Assembly (NCBI GenBank): GCA_018466975.1
Contig: CM031556.1
Coordinates: 2,542,001 to 2,606,000 of the forward strand
DNA: 64,000 bases
Reading direction: 5' to 3'
Source of the DNA: Sparassis latifolia
Lineage: Eukaryota > Basidiomycota > Agaricomycetes > Polyporales > Sparassidaceae
Shown: positions 46,734 to 56,594 of the stretch, in pieces
How the letters are laid out: every line of letters begins with the position of its first letter
Numbering within the stretch: the first letter of the stretch is position 1
Program-made: the position numbers and the translations under genes
The notes under the pieces: model-generated
The model's input: the letters and a program-made list of their open reading frames with translations, nothing else
Told to the model about the DNA's origin: nothing
The model's database searches: none

Positions 46734-48533
46734 ATGGCCGAACCCAGAAAACAGGAGAAAGACTACACGAAGGAGGTTGACGAACTTCTGCTCGAGACCA
46801 AGGTACTTGCCCAGGTGCGTGTGTCGTCCAACCGCTCTCCATCGTATTAAACCACGGACATTCAAGCAAGTCTGGCAAATTGCAAGATGCTCTTGACAAA
46901 CTCTTTGCGATAGAGAAGCAGGCCCGTAATGTGCGTATACTGCTAAGCTTGTATCTCGGTGCTTGTTGCAACGTCTATTCCTAGGCTTCGGACATGGCTT
47001 CTACCATTCGCCTTGTGAAAGAAATCCTAGAACTGTGCTATACAGCACACGACCACGCACTACTGAACTCCAGCATCATTAATCTCAGCAAAAAGCACGG
47101 CCAGCTGAAGACTGCCATTACCGCCATGGTAGAGCAAGCCATGGGATGGCTGGAAGAAATCCGGACACGCGAGGGTACCGATAAGTGGCTGGAACTCATT
47201 GAGACGTTGAGGACTGTAACCGAGGGAAAGGTGTGTTTGGTGCCACTATTCTCTTCGTCTGCATGTCGTCATCTCGATGTTGTAGATTTTCTTGGAAACA
47301 CCTCGTGCGCGCGTCACACTTCTTCTCGCTCATTATCATGAATCGCTTGCCAACTCCCCAACACCGACGTCACCACCACCTAAGGAATCCTTGCAGACCG
47401 CTTCCGACCTTCTGTCTGATCTACAAGTAGAGACATATTCGTCGATGGAACGTCGGGAGAAGACACAGTTCATTCTCGAGCAGATGCGATTGTTGATCGC
47501 AGTCGCGAGGCAGAAGGATACGGAAATAGGTCAGGAAGGCAAAAGGGATTCAATCGGTGGTGGTGAGGCGGAATGGGTGAAGGTCAGGGTTGGCGGGAGG
47601 AAAGTCAACGAAGAATTCTTGAAGGACAAGGAAAATGAGGTTCGTCCGGATCCGTCCATGAGTATTCAAGGTCGACTTATCTTCCTTACAGGACCTTAAA
47701 CTCAAGTACTACGAAATGATGATCCAGTATGCTCTCAAGCATAGCGCATACCTTGACGCCGCGAAGTACTTCCATAAAGTATGGGACACACCGTCAATCA
47801 AGGAAGATGAGAAAGGTCGAGGACTGCAGGTGTGTGCGCATCTCACGTGCACGAAATGATTCTCATGTTGCTGTTAGGCACTCGAGCACATTGTCTTTTA
47901 CATTGTTCTTGCCCCACATGACAACGAGCAGTCTGATATGCTGCATCGTATTTTCGAAGATCCTGCCTTGAAGAATCTCGACCTTCACTAGTACGCGTTG
48001 TGCACCCACGTATGAACTATGTCATGCTAATCCATCAATAGTTCCCTGGTAAAGTGCTTCACAACCGTGGAGATCATGCGATGGCCAGGCATTGAGGAGC
48101 TGTATGGTCCCCATCTCAAAATGACGGGCGTCTTCAGGGAACCCAAGTTGTGGGAAGATCTCCACATGCGAGTGATTGAGCACGTGGGTCATCAGCTAAC
48201 CTTGCCCTCTAATTCGATCTCATAGCGCGTTCTCAGAACATCCGTATTGTGGCGAAGTACTACACGCGAATAACTCTGGCCCGCCTAACGGATCTTCTCG
48301 ACTTGCCTGCACAACAAGCGGAGGAGACCCTTTGTCGACTCGTTGTCTCTGGCACAGTATGGGCGCGGATCGACCGGCCGGTAGGCATAGTCAACTTCCG
48401 CAGCGACAAGAGTGCAGAAGACGTGATGAACGATTGGAGTTCAGACATGAAGCAGCTGCTCAGTCTAGTCGAGAAGACATGGATGGGAGTGAACGCTGCT
48501 CATGCCGCGCAGTCGCGAGCAGTGAAAGCGTAG
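46734..48533 (+). CDS. RPN5: 26S proteasome regulatory subunit Rpn5 (PSMD12)
   Basis: PCI-domain subunit of the proteasome lid. Eight exons: 46734-46814, 46871-46930, 46985-47230, 47286-47639, 47692-47829, 47878-47990, 48042-48183, 48237-48533; 476 residues, the family length. It reads MAEPRKQEKDYTKEVDELL, SGKLQDALDKLFAIEKQ, LKLKYYEMMIQYALKH, AKYFHKVWDT, HIVFYIVLAPHDNEQ, then the PCI winged-helix (NIRIVAKYYTRITLARLTDLL and RLVVSGTVWARIDRPVGIV). The internal loop (about 150-190) is Lys/Glu-rich and longer than in yeast. It is convergent to the P450, 146 bp away. Confidence 0.95.
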
Positions 48534-48679
48534 TGTTTACATGTTGTAGCACTTTTTCATGGACAGTATTTTCCTCTCCCTCAGCCGCTAGCGAGTTGGT
48601 TGGCCTCCCTCAGTTGCGAACCGAAGATGCCTACGCCCTTATGTGTACAAAATTGCAACCATGAAGTGCTACCTCAAAC

Positions 48680-50770
48680 TTAAGAACTAAACCACGTCGA
48701 ATGCCAACCCTCGGGCAGCGCTAGAATCAGTGAGCGAGCCTGCGAAGAACGACAGGTGATCGTGCATTTGAACGGTAGAGGACGCCTGCGCGAACATCAA
48801 TACCATTACGTTATCTCCAAAGTCAAACGCACCTTGCACTTCCCGCGGTCCAACGTGGTTCAGGAATATACTCCGAGCCGTGTTCATCTCTCGGATTCGA
48901 TATCGTGAACGCCGCAGCAATCAAGGCAACTGCAATAAATACTGAGGCTTCCCCCACAGCTTTTCCAGGACAAACACTGTACGCCTGTTGATTTAGTGCG
49001 CCATGAAGGCGAAATCAGACCTTGCACACCGTTTTCCCCAGCCAAAGGCCATGTTGACAATATTGCTAGCATATTCACTGTCCGGACCCAAAAATCGTGA
49101 GGGATTAAACACTTCGGGATTAGGGAATGTTTCTGGGTCGTGAAGAATAGCCCTGTTGGTGCAAAAAATGTGAATGTGATGTGCTACGCTTCTGAAACCG
49201 GAGATCGGACCATAAATTGCCTGTTACCGATGAGCCTGCAGGGATATCGAACCCTTTATATGTGTCGTCATCGATACTCGCATGAGGAAAGGCACCTACA
49301 AGAGCCTGTTATTTCAAAGTGTGATTGAGAAAGTAAGAAGAATTCCTACCCAGTGGAACTATTGCATTCCAACGAAAAATCTCCTTCATTAGACATTCGA
49401 TATATGGCAAGGAACTTCTGTCCTCAAATGTAGGAAGCCTGTCAGTCCCAACGACAGCGTCGAGCTCCTCCTGAACACGCCTTCTGTACGTCTGGATACA
49501 GTGTCATGGCAAGGATAAATGTTCGTATGGAATTCGCAGTCTGGAATGCATGGTGTATCAGCCATGTAGCCTTGTCTGAATAGGCGGGTGCATGTCCTAC
49601 CGTGTCGGAACCAGCACTGTAAAGATTGCCTGCGACGTCTCTGATTAACTCTTCCTGTTTTCGTGCCTCTGACTCATCTTCCGGCAGGTCTTGAAGTAGA
49701 GTCGCAACGAATGATGGACTGGCAGTTCCCCTTGCCTGATCGGGGATCAGTATCTCTGAGTACTACCTTACAAGTAGTCGTACCATGTCAGCCTTGACCT
49801 GCTGAAACGGGATATCTCTGAACTGGAAGTTCAGCTCTCTGAATTTTCGTACATCGCGCTGGAACGAAAACGGCATCCACTCAGGATAATGTGCAACTGC
49901 TGTACATGAGCAAATTGTTATTCGGGAGATGTGCACGACGCACGGATCGGAAACGCATCCACCAGACGGTGCCATACGCGAGATATTGTTATGCGATTTC
50001 TCTGCGCAATTAGAGCTAGAAGAGGGTCATCTTTCTCTTTGCTACTGAGCCCGTATCCCATTTGCAACACTACATCGGCAGCAAATCTATAAACCGTTCC
50101 CTGAAGCTTGGACAGCTACATTGAGAGAGGAGAAGGCTGACAATTGAGCAATCGTGAAGAAATTTTGCGGAGACTCCAGTAATCTGCGAAGCATCTGGTA
50201 TGCCGCCACAAGCTGCAATTGTTGCCATGAACGGACTTGGCCAACAAAGTACTTCTGGAAGAAAGCGCGGCGTTCTCGCCACGGCTCTCCTGCAAGAACC
50301 AAGAATGACCATTTCCAACCCATCCTGCGAGGGTGTCAGTTGTTCTGAGACGAAACGCGTCAGTCAAAACAAGGTAGCGGGACAAACACCTCGTTCGTCA
50401 TGAAGGAATAAGGCCGTCCAGAATAATTCGCGGAACGTTTGTCAAGTATTTCTCTGGCAGCAACAGCTGTATTTAACACGATCATATGTTTCCTGGCCCG
50501 TTTCAGGTGCATGATCTCCCCTGCATGAACATGTCATGGGAGTGTCACGGATGAGACCTTTGCCGGTCGTGCAAGATGATTCTACTTACCATATTCGTGC
50601 GGCCATTGCTCTAATACTTCAAGTGTGTGCTTGTCACGATCGTTCCCGACGATGGGCAGAGACCTTGGGCCAGGCGGCAACCTTCGACGTTGCAGACTCC
50701 TTCGGTAGAAGTAGTACACAACACCTATAGCGGTGAGAGCCACTAGCCAATCGAGTCCAATGCCAGCCAT
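48680..50770 (-). CDS. cytochrome P450 monooxygenase with one surplus base (candidate pseudogene or sequencing error)
   Basis: Membrane-anchored fungal P450. Eleven exons: 50770-50590, 50520-50388, 50324-50142, 50086-49944, 49899-49772, 49735-49601, 49540-49350, 49295-49211, 49152-49030, 48976-48833, 48785-48680. The N-terminus is a hydrophobic anchor (LDWLVALTAIGVVYYFY) followed by RRRLPPGPRSLPIVGN. I-helix AGSDTTANS; ExxR region ECLMKEIFRW; heme loop FGWGKRVCPG with Cys about 436. All splice phases agree only if one base is removed near 49481-49486, where LYPDVQ must be followed by RRVQEELDAV. Without that base the protein is 516 residues; as sequenced it is truncated after about 320. Substrate unknown; the profile resembles P450s of basidiomycete secondary metabolism. 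Confidence 0.85.
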
Positions 50771-50983
50771 AACGGCACTCAAGCCTGAACACGCTCACCT
50801 CATTAGAGGTCGCTACAGTCAAAGTCGGGGCACGGCGGCGCCACAACGCCGCACGTGCACTCAAAGTTCCCAATCGACTCTTCGTACATCGTGAATCAGA
50901 AGCCTAGAGTACTCTCTAATTATAATAAAGTGCTTGTGAAGCTAGAGATATACAGCGACTGCCCGCCAACTACGCTCGCGCCC

Positions 50984-51908
50984 TCATAGCCTCTGCCAAG
51001 GCGAAGGGATCCTTTTGAAAGACGTCTTTTCCTCCGTAGTGAACGCGGTGGACGTCACACCAGCCCGCGTAAGTGTCCTCTCAGTCAACAACGGAGCATA
51101 AGTAGGCCGTATGCCTTCTTGCCACAACCGCACATACTCCTGCCCCTTCGTCCACGAGCCCGGCAAAGCACTTTCCACAATGGCCTTCCAGCGTTTACGA
51201 GCAGCATTCTCGTTAGCATCCTGCTCCCGAGTCTTCTCCCAAGTTTCCAACGCCTTGTCCTCCCTTTCGAAGGCAATATCGACTTGCGAGGGCCCGAGCT
51301 GCAAGCCGTAGTAATCCGCCTCAAGAAGGGCATACGACCGCGCAATATGTTGTTCGGAACGAAGAGAACGGAATTGGGCAACCGCCGAGGTATATGCATT
51401 GGTTAGTGGCTGGTCATGGTGCAAGTGCAGGTTGGCGGCATATCGAATGGCGCTGCACAGACATGTCGTAAGACAGTAGTGGGAGTCAGAGAAGATAGAA
51501 TACTCACTCTTCTGGTGTTGGGTTTCGGCCCCTCTGTCTGAGTCTCGTCCATTCCTTCCCTTGTATGGGATGCTCATCCTCGATATGCGCGCCCTCCAGT
51601 AAGGTCGTAGGGCGGAACGCCTCGAATGGATGATCGCGGAAGAACTGTCTGCGAATCTCGTCCTCTACATATTGCACAGGTAATGGGTGTGGTTTCTCTA
51701 TACGCGTTCTGCCTGAAGATGCATGTTTGACATGGGTATTCTTTGTGGGTAAGTCGTAGTTTGTGCGAGGAGGTGGATTTTTCGCTGGGAGTGGAAGTGG
51801 TGGATGGTCGAGGACAGCCTGATACCACAGAGGCTCGCGCCTGAGATAGTTTTGACGCAGTAGACGGGATGCCTGCTTGTGCACTTGTGAGGCAACCCGC
51901 TTCGACAT
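50984..51908 (-). CDS. mS23: mitochondrial small-subunit ribosomal protein mS23 (Rsm25)
   Basis: Fungal mitoribosomal protein. Two exons, 51908-51508 and 51452-50984, joined across a 55-nt intron; 289 residues. Signature segments: MSKRVASQVHKQASRLL, PLWYQAVLDHPPLPLPAK, EDEIRRQFFRDHPFEAFRP, WTRLRQRGRNPTPEDAI, YTSAVAQFRSLRSEQHIA, GQEYVRLWQEGIRPTYAPLL. The start at 51908 fits the conserved N-terminus. It is the second mitoribosomal gene in the window, unlinked to mS35. Confidence 0.92.
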
Positions 51909-52350
51909 TGTCGCCCCGGCTGTGCTCACTCGACACTCGACTTCAAGTTGTGCAGTCCATCGCGGTCTCCGCCACAAACCAAATAGACATCAATACATCT
52001 TCCCAACGGTTTGGTACCGGCATAGGCCGAAATGCTCGTCGCTGTCCTGGTTTGGCAACTGCAGTAGTACATCAGGCAGCGCAATCCGACCCATTCAGAT
52101 TCCCTTCGCGGTGTTCACATGTTCGCCACCAATTCGCCACCTCTGGTTGGTAAGTATGTCACTGGAAGTGAGGTTTGAAGTCTTCTAGATCGCGGGATTA
52201 TGTTTCCTGTTATCTATTGTGCAAATACGCTGGACTGGATTTGTTATCTCGATGTGCGGACCAATGTCTCCTAACTTGGTAGATCGCTCCATGATAGTAG
52301 GGTGTAGATAACGCGGCATGCTGGGCGGCCCCATGGGTCGTTCCAGCAGT

Positions 52351-52358
52351 TATAAAAG
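52351..52358 (+). promoter_or_regulatory. TATA box of the small Cys-peptide gene
   Basis: TATAAAAG 93 bp upstream of the ATG, followed by a CA/CT-rich, G-poor leader typical of highly expressed fungal genes. Confidence 0.65.
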
Positions 52359-52450
52359 AGCAGCAGAATCCACAGGAGCTCTCCATCGCCAGCTACCCAA
52401 CCAACCACCACACTCAGCTTTTAACCACCCCAGCCCCAACCAAGTTTACC

Positions 52451-52618
52451 ATGGTACGCGACCACGGACTGCACCTCGGAGAGATTTCTTACCTGATTTC
52501 ACTCATTTTTCCGCAGCCCGAACAGCCCCCTTCCAACGTTAAGTGCGCTGCCGCTGCCTCCGGTGTCGGGGCTTGCTCCTACCCCAGCTGCGCCTGCGGC
52601 GAGGCCCCGAAGGCTTAG
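52451..52618 (+). CDS. 34-residue Cys-containing peptide, uncharacterised (metallothionein-like size)
   Basis: Exon 1 is the ATG alone (52451-52453). A 63-nt GT-AG intron follows (GTACGC to CCGCAG), then exon 2 (52517-52618). The product begins MPEQPPSNVKCAAAASG and ends CSYPSCACGEAPKA, with Cys at 11, 21, 26 and 28. There is no signal peptide, so it should be cytosolic. The CAC triad recalls metallothioneins, but four Cys is few, and I do not recognise a family. Evidence for a real gene: a good TATA box, a C/A-rich leader, a clean intron immediately after ATG as in three neighbouring genes, and strong GC-ending codon use. It is absent from ordinary ORF scans because of its size. Confidence 0.6.
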   Translation: MVRDHGLHLGEISYLISLIFPQPEQPPSNVKCAAAASGVGACSYPSCACGEAPKA

Positions 52619-52982
52619 ACGCTGATCATCGCTCTGCGCGTCGTCCGAGTCGTGTCGCTGTTGGAGGAGTGCGCGTTGATTGAGTAGAGTTTTGCGGGAT
52701 GTACGTTATCGGATGCAGTTGAAGGTGAAGGGGCGCGGAGTTATGGTGTTTGTAGAAATCGAAAATCCAAGTTGGTGATCGCGAAGCTGTGCTGAGATCT
52801 GCGAACGACCTTAAAATTTCTAGATCTCGAGGATATCTCAAGGATAGTCAGGACTCTACCAGTCTGAGCATGGGTGCCTGCGACCAATAGGATATCGTCT
52901 AATTGTGATCACAGCGCTGCGGTACTTGTGGTTTTGGGTCTAGCACTTTCTCCTGCTTATCCCTTCGTCGCGGTTGAGCTCA
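52619..52982. other. intergenic, no gene recognised
   Basis: 364 bp between the small peptide gene and the Lnt-like gene; no coding signal. Confidence 0.5.
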
Positions 52983-54805
52983 ATGACGAGTCTGCCAGGA
53001 TATGTGATACAGCATCCGTCGAGGGTGTTCCTCTCTACGACCACGGCACTCGGTGCCCTCGCGCTTTCCCCGAGTCCTCCCCTTATTCCGCTAATACTGT
53101 TGTTGGCGACTTTGCATCTACATCTTTACATGCTCATCCCCCGGCACAAAGTCCTATCTCATGGATCGGTTCAGGTGTTGTTCCTATCCGGGGCAGCTGG
53201 ACTGGCGCACGTAGGACCGTCCTTTCAGGCGCTCTCGACCCCCGCCATCTCGTTCGTGTCCTTGGGGGTTATCTCATTTATCTCCTCCTCATTTGCATTG
53301 CTGTCCATTGTTCTGAGCTATTACGGTGGACGATTGACCCATTCACACTGGACACAAGCTCTGCTCTTTCCATCGATATGGGCGAGCACCTGGGGTATCG
53401 TCGCATACTCTAGCCCGGTTGGCCGGCTGGTGACATGGAGTCCCGTCGTCGGCTTGGGATACTACAACTGGATGCGAGAGATTTTTGGGCAGTACGGGAT
53501 CGACTGGGTTGTTGCAGGTTGGGCCGTCGTTATTGCCGCTGCGGTTGGTCAGTGGCTGGTGGGTCCAGCTGGAGACGCAGACGTTGCATCGTCCGAACCA
53601 GAGCACCTGATCTCTCTTCCACTGGAGGAGCTTCCTGGCGGTCGCATATCCAAGGATTCCAAGTCCAAGCTTCGTCATATGTTAGTTTTGGCAGGATTCT
53701 TGGTCATACTCACTCTGCCATCGTTCTTCATGTCATCTCTACCTCTTCCGGTCAATTCCCCCGGCATCACACCTCTCGGTGTTGCATGCGCTCTCCCGTA
53801 CCCTCATCGCTCTGGTCGGCGCAGAGATCCTCTGACCCTTCTGGACTTCATCATGGAGTCGCAGAGGTTGCAATCTCAATCGAACATCGTCCTTTGGCCG
53901 GAAGGTGCCGTCCGATTTGACACATTGGAACAGAAGCAGAGGGCGTTTCTCATGGCCCAGAGGAGCATGAATGCTGGCAGGTACTATGCAATTAGCTTTG
54001 AGGAATATGTACCTCCTCAGCCCTCTGATGACCAAGGAGTAGCCGGCATTCGGCGGAACGGTCTCGTTTTACTTGGCTCAACGGGACCACCCGTCTTCGA
54101 GTATTACAAGCGGAAGCTTGTACCCAGTATGTCTGTCTTGCATGCAAATGAATCTTATCTGATTGGATGTACAATGTAGTCGCAGAGTCGTTCTCCCTAA
54201 CGTCATCTTCTGATCCGCCGACTATTTTCAACTTGGAGTTAGGTCCACCGAAAAGTTGGAACAAGACAACCTGGGCGCCAGGCAACCACACACGCCCCAT
54301 ACCGCTGACTGCTTCTATCTGTCTCGACTTCTCTTCTTCGTCGGCATTTGACGGTCTTCCATCCCGCCCCGCGCTCATCCTTGCACCTGCTCGCACCTGG
54401 CATATCGACGTTGGATATGCCATGTGGCAGCAGGCGAGGGCGCGCGCAGAGGAAATTGGCAGTACGGTCCTGTGGTGCGATGGGGGCGAAGGAGGCGTTA
54501 GCGGTATTGCCGGAGGCGGCATGCACGAGATCGTCCAGGTCGGACAGGGCTCCTGGACTCGGACGATCGGCGTGCATTGGCCATTCGACCAGCGCCTCAC
54601 ATTCTTCGCGCGTGGTGGAGACTGTGCGGCTCTGGCTGCAATTTGGGCCATCCTTGGTGCTGGATGGGGAATAGAGTTCCTCAAGATCACTGGTTGTCAC
54701 AATGGTCACAGGTTTGGGACCTGGATCATGGGGCAGCTGAGAAAGTTGCGTGCATTGCGCTCGCCGCATGAGAGGGATCAAGAAATATTGATTGATGATT
54801 CGTGA
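52983..54805 (+). CDS. Lnt-like carbon-nitrogen hydrolase family membrane protein
   Basis: Resembles bacterial apolipoprotein N-acyltransferase: an N-terminal membrane part, then a nitrilase-fold domain. Exons 52983-54126 and 54180-54805; 589 residues. About six or seven hydrophobic segments occupy residues 10-260 (LSPSPPLIPLILLLATL, AISFVSLGVISFIS, MLVLAGFLVILTLPSFFM). The CN-hydrolase triad is visible: Glu about 307 in LWPEGAV, Lys about 376 in YYKRKLVP, Cys about 429 in TASICLDF. After the triad come ALILAPARTWHIDVGYAMW and a further hydrophobic segment (LAAIWAILGAGWGIEFL). Fungi lack bacterial lipoproteins, so the acyl acceptor is unknown. The intron phase (1) is supported by both flanks. 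Confidence 0.82.
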
Positions 54806-56594
54806 GTTCTTCTTCGATTCGCAGTGTCAGATCCAACGAGCCAGCTATGTACGTGTCCTCTCGAATTGCTACTTGCTAGGTGAGCTCTTGAGTCTGAATA
54901 GTATTGTTAAATGTTGTGCAAGTCACCGGCGTTCGTTGTTAATAGTACGTTCGACTAGCGATTAAATTTCAAACTGTGTCGATCGTCGTTCTTCGTTCTT
55001 GAACACAATGGTACATTCTTTGGTATCGTACTCGGCCCTTGTGTGTGATTGTCACGTTGAACATATCATGGTCAGGCGTGGGTTCCGCTGGAACGTTTGT
55101 CGTAACGTTCTGCTCATGTGCCAGTGGAACAAGGGACTGCTAGTAGTATTGCAGCGCCTACTATTCGGCTGTGATTCAGCTTGTGCGTCTGAAGTTTTCC
55201 TCAGTGACAGCTGACAGCACGGTGCATGTATGCTTTAGAAAGTTGTGGAACGACGTGATAGCGGGACGTACTGAAAAGCCGGCTTCCCGCAGCTGCCTAG
55301 GTATTTATGTCCCCACGAACAGAATCAATTCAGAACATGCAGAATATGCCCACATCGTTCGCATGATCTATCAAATCACATACCTGGTATATGTCTGTTC
55401 AGTCAATCAAGGTAACGAAGCTGGGGCCTGCGTACCCGCATGGAGCTGCCATCTCGACCATCTCCGGGGAGTGCTAGGCACGAAGAAGGGTGGAACACCC
55501 AGGGTCCGTAAGGATCAATGAGTCCACTCTTCTGAAATTAAAGATAGCCTAGAAACAAAATGACCATCATGATTGGACATACGGCGATGGGTACAACTTG
55601 AGCCCGGGACATAGTATCGCATGAAGTTCGTACCCCGGCACAAGGACCTCATGGACGAAGTATGACGAGTCCTGACCGGCGCTCGCGATAAGCGAGAACA
55701 TACCTGGGCCCACGCGTTTTTCGTGTTGGGGAAGGGAGGCATAAGGTCGAATGACCTCGCAGCAACACTGCGGATTGAAATACAAGACACCCTCTTCGTC
55801 ATGGATCTCGGTCACGTTCTCGACACGAACGCATTCACTTGACGGCTTGATTCATGTATAACGTATGATCGTATGGCTTTCGTATGAATATCCTCGCCGT
55901 CGCCGGCCAAGCAGCGTACTCGGCCTAAGGAGTCAGTGTCCCACCGTTCGTGCACCATTGATTTGCTCCATCGGGCCTCTTCAAGTAACGGATAACGACC
56001 ATTCTATCTGGTCACGATGAAGGCCCACCATTTAATCGCAGGAAGGCGTGTATGAAGCAGCGTTGTCGCGTGTGCCAGGTGCAGCTCTGTGGAGGTGATT
56101 CGGAGCCTCGGGCGGTATGCACCTGATATTCAGTCAACAAGTTTCTCCTTCCAACCTTTAACGATTTTTACTTCTGAGACGATGATAGCGGTAGACTTTG
56201 CTGGAAGACTATAGGACGACAATCCCAAGTCGCGCGTCCTGGAGCTTCAAGCTTCAAGCTTCAAGAAAGAGATTGAGCCAATTCGTCGGGAGAAGCCGAT
56301 CCTGCCTCGAGATTGCCTCGAGGCTCCGCGATCAAGTCAGGCAGATTTGGACTCACAGCCAAGTGAGTACGGTCTCTTACTCCTCTCACTTCGTCCGGTG
56401 ATATGTAAGTCATTAACATGCCTTCGCGGAACTTTTCTTGAACGTTCAGTCAAATTCGCCGCAGTGTGCAGTGCTCGCCGAGACCGGCAGGTTTACACGC
56501 TCGTCTCGCGCTACACTGTCCTTCATCTAGCTCCTACGTGCTTCAAGTCTTTCTCTCCTCCAAGGTCCGCTCTTTGACAGACCTGTGAGTTACT
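54806..56594. other. 1.8-kb gap with one unassigned minus-strand open stretch
   Basis: No supported gene. On the minus strand 55830-55567 reads protein-like (IHDEEGVLYFNPQCCCEVI, then SYFVHEVLVPGYELHAILC) without an ATG or clear splice partners; it may be an exon of a decayed or unrecognised gene. Confidence 0.35.

Noticed and set aside
55567..55830. Minus-strand protein-like stretch in the 1.8-kb gap
   Set aside because: No ATG, upstream stop in frame, splice sites unresolved; too weak to call a gene.
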